Assembly (NCBI RefSeq): GCF_016899955.1
Contig: NZ_JACJJL010000008.1
Span: forward strand, 1-64,000
DNA length: 64,000 nucleotides
Reading direction: 5' to 3'
DNA from: Marseilla massiliensis
GTDB taxonomy: Bacteria; Bacteroidota; Bacteroidia; Bacteroidales; Bacteroidaceae
The notes under the pieces are model-generated. The model did no database searches. It was not told the DNA's origin and saw only the letters and a list, made by a program, of their open reading frames with translations. Within the stretch, counting starts at the first letter, position 1, and each line of letters begins with the position of its first letter. Of this stretch, positions 44,271-53,845 are shown piece after piece. A program made the position numbers and the translations under genes.

Positions 44271-45854
44271 TTACAACGACTTAATCAAATCATCAAAATC
44301 AGAAGCGGTGCCGTCACGTCCGGTAAGTTTCTTATACAAGCGCTTGCGCGCCAGCGAAACAGCATTTGCCGCACGACAAATAAGTATACCTATTTCCTTG
44401 TTTGAAAACCCCATTTTTACCAGCAGGCAAATGCAGTATTCATGCTCACTGATGTTATGGGCACTGTATAAAGCCTCCTTAAACCCAACCAGTATACACC
44501 CGAGTTCTTCTTCTGCCTGCAACCATTCGGCTTGTGACAAAGGCTTTGACACTGCCACACGGCTCTTGGCCAAGGCAAACGCTTCGGAGCCGACAAGCCG
44601 GGAGTCGCGTACGTTTCTCATTACTGCCTCACTGCTACTTGCCTCCATTGACGCCTGCAATCTGCTTTTATGTTGGGCCACCTCTGCCTCAAGCTCTTCA
44701 CGTATGCAAGCGGACTCGTGCAATTTCTGCATCAAATGCCTAATTTCATCTGAGGCTTCAATCATCTTATCACCGCTTTGAACAATGAAATCTGTTTCTT
44801 TATTTTGCAATTTGGCAATTCCTAAGCTATGCTTTTGCCGCATGGCCCCGTATCTGGCATTGGCAAAAAAAAGAAACAACGTCATAACACCCAGCAACGA
44901 AGAAACGCCAAGCAAAACCACACGACTGTCGTGAAGGTCGGCTTTCAGTAATGAAATCTCATCATCCACCACCCAACGCTCAGTTGTTGGCAATGCATCG
45001 GACATATCAAGACAGCTTTCAAGCATATCTACAGAATCGGAAGACAAGACATAAGAATCAATATATTTGGCGGCACTGCCATGTTGGTCGCTCATGCCTG
45101 AAATCTTGACCAAGGCATTTGCAGCATACCGGCGTGCGTAGGCAGAGTTGCTCTGCATCAACTGCTTGCATAAAACGCGGGCAGAGTCAATCCTGCCGGT
45201 ATGCACGCAGATGTCCATGGCCGTTGCGCATACTGCATCACGGTCGCCGTAATCAGCCAAACGCAAGGGGTATTGAACATAGCGCCAAGCCTGATTGTAA
45301 TCACCACTATCACACAGCAACAGGCTCAGCCGATGGTAAGCATCATACCGCAAGCCCAATTTTGCTTTCTCACCCAAAGCCACAGCCCGATAAAGACAAC
45401 TTACGCCATCATCAAACCTGCCTTCCCTCTGGTAAGCCATAGACATATACAGCAAAGAATGCACCATGGCCGTGGTGTCTCTCCGGGCCGAATCGGTTTG
45501 GTAAGACAAACAATAATACCGGGCTGCCATATTGCAATCAGACTGAAGCATCATCAACCTTCCAATCTGAGAATACGCGTTGCTCTTCAGCCCAAAGTCT
45601 CTGTCATCGACTATCTCTTCGGCTGCCTTGCGATAAAATGCAACTGCACGCTTTATATCATCCATGTCCCGGCAAATGCTCCCGACATAGTAATACGCCC
45701 TGGAAAGCAGACTGTAAACACCCTTTCCGGCCATGTTGCAAATAAACCCACATACTCCAGCCGCCACCCCATGGCCAAGTTCAGACACGCCGGCATTCTT
45801 GCCAACCGACAATCCTTGTAAAATGAACTCGGGAACTGAAGATACATGTAGCAT
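44271..45854 (-). CDS. TPR-containing membrane regulator with a C-terminal LuxR-like helix-turn-helix, N-terminus unclear
   Basis: 527 residues from the first ATG. Tetratricopeptide repeats span about 45-270 (AYYYVGSICRDMDDIKRAVA, SLLYMSMAYQREGRFDDGV). A membrane helix (VVLLGVSSLLGVMTLFLFF) is followed by a coiled coil (about 345-400) and a LuxR-type HTH (GFSNKEIGILICRAANAVSL). This is a common Bacteroidota one-component regulator, with TPRs in the periplasm. Family members normally begin with a signal or lipoprotein peptide and a DSAYALL-type segment, which is missing. A signal-like peptide (MGRLMLVLFMPCYMYLQF, from 45886) lies in another frame just upstream, so the 5' end may be frameshifted or replaced. 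Confidence 0.7.
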   Translation of the reverse strand: MLHVSSVPEFILQGLSVGKNAGVSELGHGVAAGVCGFICNMAGKGVYSLLSRAYYYVGSICRDMDDIKRAVAFYRKAAEEIVDDRDFGLKSNAYSQIGRLMMLQSDCNMAARYYCLSYQTDSARRDTTAMVHSLLYMSMAYQREGRFDDGVSCLYRAVALGEKAKLGLRYDAYHRLSLLLCDSGDYNQAWRYVQYPLRLADYGDRDAVCATAMDICVHTGRIDSARVLCKQLMQSNSAYARRYAANALVKISGMSDQHGSAAKYIDSYVLSSDSVDMLESCLDMSDALPTTERWVVDDEISLLKADLHDSRVVLLGVSSLLGVMTLFLFFANARYGAMRQKHSLGIAKLQNKETDFIVQSGDKMIEASDEIRHLMQKLHESACIREELEAEVAQHKSRLQASMEASSSEAVMRNVRDSRLVGSEAFALAKSRVAVSKPLSQAEWLQAEEELGCILVGFKEALYSAHNISEHEYCICLLVKMGFSNKEIGILICRAANAVSLARKRLYKKLTGRDGTASDFDDLIKSL

Positions 45855-45886
45855 GGCATGAACAGGACTAACATCAGACGCCCCAT

Positions 45887-46382
45887 CCCCGGGATAGCCT
45901 ACGGCAAGAACGTAGCTCGTAACAGGCCCACGGGGAGACTTTCACGAGACACACGATAGTGCCGAAAAAGCCAAACAAACCATATAAATATAATGCAAAA
46001 GATTGCTTCGGACATCTAACATAACTCATTTGTAAAAGTAACACAAAACAAACGATCCACCAAAAAAGATGGCAAGAAACATCCGCACACTATTGCAATT
46101 ACCCCCATACCAACCATTGCAGGTACAATTTTGCCCAATCAGCAATAATGCTGCAAGATGCCTGTTTCTACATTCATATAGCCTTCACTGAGCCTAAAAG
46201 CCGCCCGCAGGCATCCGTTCTGCAACATAGCCTCAAGCTAAGGCCGACACCAATCAGGCAATGCCGCTGTACAATCAGCCCATAGAGAGTGTGGAACAGT
46301 TTTGGAATTAAACGACCGACAGAGGCAAAACGGGCGGCAAACATTTAAAAGAAGTTAACCGAATGAAATTCTTTTAGCAATT
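45887..46382. other. Intergenic region, nothing recognised
   Basis: No credible gene, repeat of the local family or terminator. The short open frames lack coding character. Confidence 0.5.
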
Positions 46383-46414
46383 CTTGCGGGTCTCGGAAAT
46401 TATGACTACCTTTG
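46383..46414 (+). promoter_or_regulatory. tRNA-Phe promoter
   Basis: CTTG (46383-46386), 20 bp, -7 TACCTTTG (46407-46414). The tRNA begins 21 bp after the -7 box. Confidence 0.7.
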
Positions 46415-46435
46415 CATCCGCAAACGAAAAACAAT

Positions 46436-46508
46436 GGTGCCATAGCTCAGTTGGTAGAGCAAAGGACTGAAAATCCTTGTGTCCCCGGTTCGATTCCTGG
46501 TGGTACCA
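46436..46508 (+). tRNA. trnF: tRNA-Phe (GAA)
   Basis: A 73-nt cloverleaf without encoded CCA. The acceptor GGTGCCA pairs with TGGTACC (one G-U), the D-stem is GCTC/GAGC, and the anticodon arm AAGGA-CTGAAAA-TCCTT has anticodon GAA. The T-loop is TTCGATT. The T-stem CCCGG/CCTGG contains one C-U mismatch. It has its own promoter and terminator. Confidence 0.96.
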
Positions 46509-46523
46509 CTCCTCCTTTCATTA

Positions 46524-46558
46524 GCCCTGTTCGCGCAAGCGGCAGGGTTTTATTTTTT
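46524..46558 (+). terminator. Terminator of tRNA-Phe
   Basis: CCCTG (46525-46529) pairs with CAGGG (46543-46547) with an inner CGC/GCG extension, followed by TTTTATTTTTT. Confidence 0.9.
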
Positions 46559-46853
46559 CATAGATGCCATTGAGCAGCATACAAACAGCACCAATATAAT
46601 TAACCCCCGCCGCTATCAGCGCGTTATCGTAGCTGACGGGTGAAGCGACCGAGGCCGCGCCAATGGCAAATTAGCGCGTAACACCATGGCGGACGCAGCC
46701 CGCCACCCCTACAAAGCATCGAGACATAAACGGCAGAAAGCAAAAAGACGCCACCCACAAAGGCAACACAGCCCACTGGCTGCGAGCAATGGGCACCCCC
46801 GGACATGTAATGACAGAGAGACACAAACACCGGCGGACAGAGTCGGGCGCCCG

Positions 46854-49319
46854 TCAGAACTCAACTGTGAGGCCGATGGTAGGCAGCAGTGTGCCGCTCT
46901 CCTGCGGCAGATACTTCATGCGGTAACGTTGCTCAGCTACCGGTGCACCTGGGTTTTCAACAATCCCCGTGCTCATAAGCACGTCGGGTTGGCGCAACAC
47001 ACTCTTGGTAACATTCTGCAAATCGACATATATGCCGAGCCGCCAACTGCGGTAGTAGTAGTTCTTGTCGACCCTGACGTCCAGCTGGCAGAACGCATCG
47101 AGGCGCCCGGTGTTGTAGCGCGAATAGTCAAGATAGGGCCTGCCTTGCGCATCCCAAGCCTCAACAAGCGAAGACTTATCGACATCATACGGCGTGAACG
47201 GGCCACCGCCAATGGCACTCAGCTTGGCACCAACGCTCCAGTTGCGCGGCAACTCGTAGGTACCGCTAACGTTGGCGATGAAACGGTTGTCCCATGCCGA
47301 CGCCACATACGCCCCACCCTTGCTTCCATCACGAAACTCGCTGCGATACAGCGTGACAGAAGCCACCGACACAAATCGGCCCGGCTTCTGCCAGCGCAAC
47401 GACGCCTCAAGCCCGAAAGCCCTGCCTTCGGCCGTAGACGTGAGCAGTTCGTTGCCAACAATGCCGTAATCGTTGCCTTTGCACGACAACGGAATGCCGT
47501 CGGCAACCGACAGCGGCAAGCGCGAATACTGCTTGTAAAACCCCTCAAGCGAAACCACCATGGCTTGTGAAACATTCCACTCCGCCCCGACGTTGGCATT
47601 GGCCACGCGCATATACCGCAACCCCTTGTTGGCATAGCTGCCGTCGGAGGCTTTGTAGCCGAGCGCAGTGTAAGGCGGCAATTGGTGGTATAGGCCCACT
47701 GCCGCGTTGAGCGCCACCGACGGAACGAAACGCCACGACACCGACAGCGTGGGCGACACATTGTCCCAAACGCGGGCCATTGGCGACGAATAGCCGCACC
47801 CGTCGAAACGCAAACCGGCCGAAGCCGTCAGCCGTTCGTCGCTGCTCTTGTAGCGGGCGGAGGCATACGCCCCCCAGCCGACCATTCCGATGGCAGCCGA
47901 CTGGCTGCGGTCTGTCCGCCCGCCGGCGGCATAAAGCCGCTGAAAGGAATTGTCGTCATACCGCGCATAATAGACGTCGGCCCCCTCGGCCACAGTCCAA
48001 CGTTCGCCGTACGTGCGGTTTTCGGCCCTGAGCGAAGCCTTCCGCTCGTGCGAAGAGATGTCGAGCGTGAGGTTGTCGGGCGAAGAGTCGTCGTTGTCAC
48101 GATATTTAAGGTTGCTGTTATACAGATAGTTGTAGCCCAATGACACCGTTGTGACGTTGCGGCCCGAGTAATACTTATACGCAGCCCCTACGGTAAACGT
48201 GTTCTGCTTGATGCGCGGCAGGTAGCTGAGCAGGTATTCCGCGTCCTCACCCTCTTCGTCGGTGTTCAGCTTCATGTCGTCTATGCCGGCCAACCCGAGC
48301 ACCGTCAGTTCGTCGTGCTCGGAAAACCGTGTCTTAACCTTGAACTGCCCGTCGATGAAATTGGGCAGAAACGGCAGGCCGATCATCTTGAACAGCAACT
48401 GCAGATACGACTGGCGGACGGAGAAGAGATAGGTGGTGCGCCGCCCCACATGCCCCGACGCGCTCAGCGACACCTCCGACGCACCGAGGGTTGCCTTGAA
48501 ATTGTTGCCCTCGGCATTGCCGTCGCGCAGCCTTATGTCGAGCACAGAGCTGAGCGCCCCACCCTTGTCGGCAGGGAAAGCGCCGGTATAGAACTGCACT
48601 TCGCGTATGAAGTCGGCATTGAGTATGCTCACCGGGCCTCCCGTGGCCCCCTGCGTGGCAAAGTGATTGATGTTGGGTATCTCGATGCCGTCGAGGAAAA
48701 AGCGGTTCTCCGACGGCGAACCGCCGCGCACGATGAGGTCGTTGCGATAGCCGATGGGCGAAAACGACACACCGGGATAAGAGCGGACAATGCGCGATAT
48801 GTCGCGGTTGCCGCCCGGGCTCTTCTCTATCTCGCCCATGCCGATGAGATGAAGGCTCACAGGGCTTACCTTGTCTATGCGCAACGGCGTGGCACTGACG
48901 GTGACACCGGCCAGCACCGATGCGTCTTCCTCTAACTCAAGAACCACAGGCGGAAGGGTTGCAGAGACAAGAAACTCGTCGGACACCATGTCTTTATACC
49001 CCATGCAACTGGCAGAAAGGCGGTGCATGCCTGGCGTGACGCCACTGATGGCAAACACGCCAAGGCTGTCGGCCGAGGCACCATGGCCCGACTCGCCGTA
49101 GACCGAGACCACGGCGAACGGCACCGGCCTGCGCGAAAGCGCATCGACCACGCGGCCACGAACGGTGAATCCACCCTGCCGGGCTGTGCACGGCAAGGCG
49201 AAACATACAATGAGCGCAACGACCGGAAGCATCGGCATCAAGCGTGCAACAAAGCCAGACCACACGCATTTGGCCTCATTTTCCCCAAAACCCAAATCCA
49301 TCTTCTTATAGTACATCAC
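46854..49319 (-). CDS. TonB-dependent outer membrane receptor with carboxypeptidase-regulatory-like N-terminal domain
   Basis: 821 residues. A signal region (VVALIVCFALPCTARQ) leads to a CarboxypepD_reg-like domain (about 50-130; VRGRVVDALSRRPVPFAVVS, SASCMGYKD). A plug follows (VSPVSLHLIGMGEIEKSPGG, NDLIVRGGSPSENRFFLDG, GGALSSVLDIRLRDG), then a 22-strand barrel ending PTIGLTVEF with the C-terminal Phe. No SusD partner is present, so it is not a glycan importer of the SusCD kind. It may serve a siderophore, cobalamin or peptide. A -7 TACCTTTG lies at 49391-49384. The N-terminal extension before the signal peptide is long; a start further in is possible. Confidence 0.92.
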   Translation of the reverse strand: MMYYKKMDLGFGENEAKCVWSGFVARLMPMLPVVALIVCFALPCTARQGGFTVRGRVVDALSRRPVPFAVVSVYGESGHGASADSLGVFAISGVTPGMHRLSASCMGYKDMVSDEFLVSATLPPVVLELEEDASVLAGVTVSATPLRIDKVSPVSLHLIGMGEIEKSPGGNRDISRIVRSYPGVSFSPIGYRNDLIVRGGSPSENRFFLDGIEIPNINHFATQGATGGPVSILNADFIREVQFYTGAFPADKGGALSSVLDIRLRDGNAEGNNFKATLGASEVSLSASGHVGRRTTYLFSVRQSYLQLLFKMIGLPFLPNFIDGQFKVKTRFSEHDELTVLGLAGIDDMKLNTDEEGEDAEYLLSYLPRIKQNTFTVGAAYKYYSGRNVTTVSLGYNYLYNSNLKYRDNDDSSPDNLTLDISSHERKASLRAENRTYGERWTVAEGADVYYARYDDNSFQRLYAAGGRTDRSQSAAIGMVGWGAYASARYKSSDERLTASAGLRFDGCGYSSPMARVWDNVSPTLSVSWRFVPSVALNAAVGLYHQLPPYTALGYKASDGSYANKGLRYMRVANANVGAEWNVSQAMVVSLEGFYKQYSRLPLSVADGIPLSCKGNDYGIVGNELLTSTAEGRAFGLEASLRWQKPGRFVSVASVTLYRSEFRDGSKGGAYVASAWDNRFIANVSGTYELPRNWSVGAKLSAIGGGPFTPYDVDKSSLVEAWDAQGRPYLDYSRYNTGRLDAFCQLDVRVDKNYYYRSWRLGIYVDLQNVTKSVLRQPDVLMSTGIVENPGAPVAEQRYRMKYLPQESGTLLPTIGLTVEF

Positions 49320-49557
49320 TTATTTCTTGCCGTCCCGACCTGTGAAACGCACAAAAGCGCAAGGCACAATGGCCGGAACGTTGCAAAGGTAACAATTTCA
49401 CAGTAGAATCGGGATAGTTAAACGAAGAATCAGCCCACGAGGCATCATTAAGCCCGAAGGGCACAACAAGGCGCCCACACAAAGGCCGCTACACACGAAC
49501 CAACGCGCATTCACTTTTATTAACCGGCCATGAGCAGGGCATTATACATGGAATTGG

Positions 49558-49565
49558 TAACTTTG
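49558..49565 (+). promoter_or_regulatory. -7 box upstream of the first acetyltransferase gene
   Basis: TAACTTTG lies 15 bp before the ATG at 49581, inside the longer open frame. This argues that translation starts at 49581 or later and not at 49530. Confidence 0.45.
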
Positions 49566-49580
49566 CCCGAAACAAAACAA

Positions 49581-50084
49581 ATGGACAGACAAGGAGAACA
49601 GCAAAACGGCAACGCCACGGCAATGCACACAAAAGAAACAGACAAGTCCGAACGCACCGACGAACTGACCGGCAAACTGCTTGACATCTGGGAGGCTTCG
49701 CTGCGAACCACCCACCACTTTCTGGCCGAGCCAGACATAGAGCGCATTAGGCCGCAGGCAGAAACGGCACTGCGCACAATCGAGACGTTGGTTGTTGCGT
49801 ATTGCGGAACCACGCCTACAGGATTCATCGGCATACAGAATCGCAAGATTGAAGCGTTGTTTGTAGCCCCGCCGCACATAGGGAAAGGGCTCGGCAAGCA
49901 ACTGATAAGCACTGCCACCGACAGGTATGGTGCCATCTACATTGACGTAAACGAACAAAACCGCACTGCCGAGGCCATTTACCGGCACCTCGGATTTGAA
50001 ACATTCGGCCGCGATGAGACCGACGGCGAGGGCAACCCGTTTCCGATATTGCACATGAAACTGTGCGGCAACCTGCACAAATGA
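49581..50084 (+). CDS. GNAT-family N-acetyltransferase, YjaB-like
   Basis: 167 residues from ATG 49581; a start at 49623 would also fit the family. Residues about 35-75 (LLDIWEASLRTTHHFLAEPDI) match the N-terminal helices of YjaB-type acetyltransferases. The acetyl-CoA loop is IEALFVAPPHIGKGLGKQL, and NEQNRTAEAIYRHLGFE follows. The acceptor is unknown. It is convergent with the second acetyltransferase 77 bp away. Confidence 0.85.
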   Translation: MDRQGEQQNGNATAMHTKETDKSERTDELTGKLLDIWEASLRTTHHFLAEPDIERIRPQAETALRTIETLVVAYCGTTPTGFIGIQNRKIEALFVAPPHIGKGLGKQLISTATDRYGAIYIDVNEQNRTAEAIYRHLGFETFGRDETDGEGNPFPILHMKLCGNLHK

Positions 50085-50161
50085 ACCATCCGGCGCCCCA
50101 TGGCACCATCTGTGCCACGGCGCGCATTGATGCCGGCATGCGGTTTCCAGCCCAGGTAACG

Positions 50162-50626
50162 TCAACAGTCGAGCGCCCGGCCGTACATGCGTATCAGGCC
50201 ATCGCTGCCGGTTTCCTTCACCCACCCAATGAATTTCCAGCCATAGCGCTCATAAAACGAGTCGTGCTCGGTGACAAGATAAAGCGCCGCAAAGCCCACC
50301 CGCTTCATATCGCGGCACACGCGCTCCAACAGCAACCCGGCCAAGCCACGGCGCCGCCATTGCCGCTCTACATAAAGGGCGCAGACATTCGGGGCGAGGT
50401 CTGTGCGCTCATGAAAGTCGTTGTCTATCACGCCAACGCCGCCAACGATGTCGCCTCCGGCCAACACCACATACCATTGAGGCACGCCAACAGACCCGCC
50501 AAGGCTCTCGTCGATGCTGTCAAGGTATTCGTCCTCGGGTATGTCCCATTTCCGATGAAACCATGCGGCGGCGGCCTTGCGCAACTCCGGCCGTTAGCTT
50601 ATGCTGACAATACGGTAGTTTTCCAT
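50162..50626 (-). pseudogene. GNAT-family N-acetyltransferase with a TAA at codon 11
   Basis: From ATG 50626 the frame reads MENYRIVSIS-stop-RPELRKAAAAWFHRKW. The protein then continues in the same frame through NVCALYVERQWRRRGLAGLL (acetyl-CoA loop) and ALYLVTEHDSFYERYGWKF, about 154 residues in all. The TAA (50596-50594) stands where a glutamate codon (GAA) would fit. The next usable start inside the frame would remove the first strand of the fold. The family acetylates small amines or proteins; the substrate is unknown. It may be a recent nonsense mutation or an error. Confidence 0.75.
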
Positions 50627-51510
50627 CTCGATTGCATTTTATAACATATATTCCGACAACGCGCAAAAACAACAAAGCTGACTACACAGCCATGCCCGCA
50701 CCAGGAATTACGGATGCAGGCATTGCCTTGTCGGCACAGCACAAAGTTAATGATTTTCCGCGACAGCCACATGCCTGACGCCATTTATTTACTCAAAACC
50801 GGCCGCCGGAGGCCAAGCAGACTTAGCCATGTTGCCGTGCAGACCGGCATATTACTCAGCATAAGGCGTGGCTGGCCACTCCAAGGCAAAGCTGCCGGCA
50901 AGACGCCGAGGTGGGGATGGGAGCGCTTGACAAGCACGGCATGAACATCGAACCAAGCATAAGGCGGCCCGACAGCCTATTGCGCTTTGTTTATTTTCGG
51001 CAATGTGACATTACTTGCAAATATGCAACTAAAAACAGTGTCAGCCACACTGATTTACCGCATGCGCCATTTCGCGCCATAAAACAGCCCATACCAGGCT
51101 GCAATACGGCACGTTCGGCACCGCAAAACGGCACGTTTAGCAGCCTTACACAGAGCTTTTGGCAACTCACTGTATGCCAGTCTGTTATCAAACCCAACCG
51201 CTGGCGCCGCATTTAAACATAAAATGTTAACGGCAATGGACGGCTGCCGGATGCCGAAGGGCACTTTCACACCGTTGCACAACAGGCTGCCATGCGCCTT
51301 TGCCGAAAGCGCGGCGAGGCACACCAACGCAAAGCCGCGGCACGGGTTCAGGCCGGATGACGGAATCATCTGGCAAGCATCATTTTAACCAATCAACACA
51401 ATCGCGGATAAACACCGGCCCCATGGTGGCGAAGCAAGCACAGGCTAACGCCTGAAAAACCGAAACGCAACTCAATAAAGACAGCACAAGCCCACAAATA
51501 AGCCCAAACT
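50627..51510. other. Long intergenic region at the left edge of the island
   Basis: No gene is recognised. It contains a minus-strand -7 box TAACTTTG (50749-50742) for the broken acetyltransferase and the palindromic repeat at 51078-51145, the last copy before the composition changes. Confidence 0.5.
51078..51145. repeat. Intergenic palindromic repeat, GCAAAACGGGCC family, diverged copy
   Basis: Units AAAACAGCCCATACC, GCTGCAATACGGCACGTTC and CCGCAAAACGGCACGTTTAG. GGCACG replaces GGCCCG here, as at 7799-7892. No copy was found to the right of this point. Confidence 0.6.
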
Positions 51511-51542
51511 CTTGGCCAATCGCAAATTTGTTCGTATATTTG
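51511..51542 (+). promoter_or_regulatory. Promoter at the start of the island
   Basis: CTTG (51511-51514), 20 bp, -7 TATATTTG (51535-51542) on the plus strand. Transcription would start near 51549 and give a leader of about 430 nt before the DUF4121 gene, including the structured element. Confidence 0.6.
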
Positions 51543-51768
51543 TTGTAATCAGGTAGGTTTTATTTGACTATCAACAGATTGGATAAAACTCGCACGAGAA
51601 CGGGCAATGGATAAGAAAAAGCCGGACTGTTCCGAACCGCCATATTTCTCATGCTTTCAAATAACTCTTTATCTCACCTGCAAAGATAACATTTCTTTCT
51701 GAAAAGGCCATATAAACGGCTGCAATCTTACGGAATAAAAACATATCGGGAAAAACAAGCATACCGTA

Positions 51769-51947
51769 GCCGAGTCCCCATAACCACAGGCAAAGGTAAT
51801 TCGTGTTCTTCCCGTACAAGCAAGGCCAAGCCCTTCGGGTTCGTAGAAAAAATCATCCTCGCCCCGGAGGGCTTGCGGTATTTTTTCCCGAAGCCTTGCA
51901 TGTACGGAACACGACCTTTTTAAGCCTGTAGTTATGGGAACTCCGGC
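51769..51947 (+). promoter_or_regulatory. Structured RNA element, copy 1, upstream of the DUF4121 gene
   Basis: A long outer helix (51769-51791 with 51924-51947) encloses stacked helices 51801-51808/51907-51914, 51813-51818/51901-51906, 51820-51826/51893-51899 and 51827-51833/51869-51875. A further pairing, 51834-51839 with 51887-51892, would cross the last one as a pseudoknot. Core strings CAAAGGTAA, AATCATCCTCGC and GCGGTATTTT are shared with copy 2 (56870-57043), while helix sequences differ and still pair. It ends 33 nt before the start codon. The RNA role is inferred from compensatory change between two copies. Confidence 0.65.
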
Positions 51948-51980
51948 CCCAGAAGCCGGACTAACAAAAAATCAAATGTT

Positions 51981-52811
51981 ATGTTACAGGCAACAAAGAA
52001 CAAGTACACGGTGGAAACACTCAAACCACTGAACATTCTGTACGATCATGAACACCGGCTGACACAGCAGGACGTGGATATGGCCAACGGTTATGTGGAA
52101 CTGATAGAAAGGACACGCTCTGAAAAGATTCCACAGGTCGGTGACAGACTCATCTATGTGGACAGATACGGGAAATATTACGGCAACGCCCTCATCGAGA
52201 AACGCAAAAATACGGACGGACTGATTTCCATCTGTGAAATCCCCTATATCCCTTTCATATGGGAAGAGTATGACGGTATCGGTTTAAGTGTCAGCGGAGG
52301 ATCCTTCCACCATATTGACCCCCTCCAGTTGAAGTTCGTCAGATGGACGGAAGGGATATTCCAAGACTGGGGCAACTGCGGTGCGTGCGCCAACGGTGCC
52401 GTCGCATTCACGGCAAAAGTGCCGTTATGGTCCTATTCCGAACCTGACCCTCTCTACGGCGATTTCACCACTGAGACATGGAGACAGTATTATCTGACAA
52501 AAAACACGGGTCCGGACGCACGTAACCTGTACCAAGGCTTCGACAAGGCTTTCAGGACCGAAGAGGACTTCCTACAGTTCCTGAAGGACTATGAAGGGAC
52601 CGTGTTCAAGGGCAACCAGGAAAACCATATCGTTCTCTGGTGTTTCCGTCATGAGAACCGGTTCCTGCCGCAGCACGAGTGGGACAAAATAGATGTCCAG
52701 GCCGTGGAACGGCGTCTCAACTTTTATCCCGAACAGGTCAAGCTGGTCAAGGACATGGACAGCCGCATCACCTACTGTTACCGTATCAAACCCGAAATTG
52801 ACAATCTCTAA
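51981..52811 (+). CDS. DUF4121-like protein of mobile elements
   Basis: 276 residues, soluble. It begins NKYTVETLKPLNILYDHEHR, LTQQDVDMANGYVELIE and PQVGDRLIYVDRYGKYYGNA. The middle contains WGNCGACANGAVAFTAKVPL, then YGDFTTETWRQYY. From memory this matches DUF4121 proteins encoded on Bacteroidales conjugative elements; their function is unknown. It is the first gene of the island operon, behind structured element copy 1. Confidence 0.7.
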   Translation: MLQATKNKYTVETLKPLNILYDHEHRLTQQDVDMANGYVELIERTRSEKIPQVGDRLIYVDRYGKYYGNALIEKRKNTDGLISICEIPYIPFIWEEYDGIGLSVSGGSFHHIDPLQLKFVRWTEGIFQDWGNCGACANGAVAFTAKVPLWSYSEPDPLYGDFTTETWRQYYLTKNTGPDARNLYQGFDKAFRTEEDFLQFLKDYEGTVFKGNQENHIVLWCFRHENRFLPQHEWDKIDVQAVERRLNFYPEQVKLVKDMDSRITYCYRIKPEIDNL

Positions 52812-52823
52812 AACAATACAGTT

Positions 52824-53765
52824 ATGCAGACAACAGCAACAAGAACAGCAGGCAGCCACACTGACCTGCTCACAGGTATCCTGAACGTGCAAGTAAGGAA
52901 CGAGGACAAGATTACAGAACAGGACAGGCAGTATTGCCAGCTCCAGCAGGACCAGCTCTACAAGACGCTTGACCGTATCGACCGTTGGTATGCCATCTTC
53001 AAGGAAGAAGCGGAACGGTACCGGGAAATCAAGAGCTTCAAGTATGAGGATAACGGTAAGGTCTCCATACGGAATTTCTATTTCAACAACAGCGGGGAGG
53101 ATGACTATACCCACAACGAATTCAAACCGTTTGACCTCATCAACGAGCTTGCGGACAACAACTGCAATGCCAACGCGAATTTCGCGAATCGCATCATTTC
53201 CTATTTCAACAGGACCTACAATGTAGACGTACCCATTCCTGTAATCGACGAGAAGGCCATGCGCATGGGATTCCGTCCGGTCTACCAGACTTACGTGGAC
53301 ATGGTCATTGAACACCTCGGCGGAAAAAGTTTCCGTGAGACCGCAGAGGAAGAACTGCTGGCCCGTTTCCTGAAAACGGTACAGCCTTCCCGCTGGAGCA
53401 AGGTGAAGCCCGAACTGAAAAAGGACAAGATAACTTTCCCTGACATCGTGTCCTGGGACAGCATCCATCTGGAATACCACCGGGAATATGAGTTCTCGTA
53501 TGACTGCGGAAGGAAAGTGGACATTTTCTGCGAAGGTATCGCATACGGGGCAGATGACGTGATAAACGGTTCAAGCGGTATGGTCATCGGCCTTGACAGA
53601 CGCGATGTGGATATAACCGAATGGTACAACCTCACCCTGAGCAACGCAGAACAGATCAAGTTCTACAAGAACGGACGCATCGACGTACGCTTCAAGGACA
53701 GCCAGGCCGCAGAGAACTGCTACAGAAGGCTGCGGCTGGATGAAATCACACTCAGAGAAGAGTGA
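52824..53765 (+). CDS. Hypothetical island protein, possibly DUF4942-like
   Basis: 313 residues, 12 bp after the DUF4121 gene. An N-terminal helical part (EQDRQYCQLQQDQLYKTLD) is followed by SFKYEDNGKVSIRNFYF and NNCNANANFANRIISYFNRT. I recognise no catalytic motif. The general plan recalls the N-terminal DUF4942 region that often precedes a methyltransferase in Bacteroidales mobile elements, and a methyltransferase is the next gene, but this link is weak. A strong terminator follows. Confidence 0.6.
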   Translation: MQTTATRTAGSHTDLLTGILNVQVRNEDKITEQDRQYCQLQQDQLYKTLDRIDRWYAIFKEEAERYREIKSFKYEDNGKVSIRNFYFNNSGEDDYTHNEFKPFDLINELADNNCNANANFANRIISYFNRTYNVDVPIPVIDEKAMRMGFRPVYQTYVDMVIEHLGGKSFRETAEEELLARFLKTVQPSRWSKVKPELKKDKITFPDIVSWDSIHLEYHREYEFSYDCGRKVDIFCEGIAYGADDVINGSSGMVIGLDRRDVDITEWYNLTLSNAEQIKFYKNGRIDVRFKDSQAAENCYRRLRLDEITLREE

Positions 53766-53783
53766 TTCATGAAATACTTATTC

Positions 53784-53823
53784 AGACACCCCGTAAGACA
53801 TCCTTGCGGGGTGTCTTCGTTTC
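53784..53823 (+). terminator. Terminator after the first two island genes
   Basis: AGACACCCCG (53784-53793) pairs with CGGGGTGTCT (53807-53816), followed by TCGTTTCC. Confidence 0.85.
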
Positions 53824-53845
53824 CAACCATTAAAAAAGAAAAGAC

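Noticed and set aside
51784..51799. A minus-strand -7 box (TTACCTTTG) inside both structured elements
   Set aside because: The match comes from the conserved CAAAGGTAA core; the -33 spacing differs between copies (18 and 22 bp) and there is no minus-strand gene behind it.
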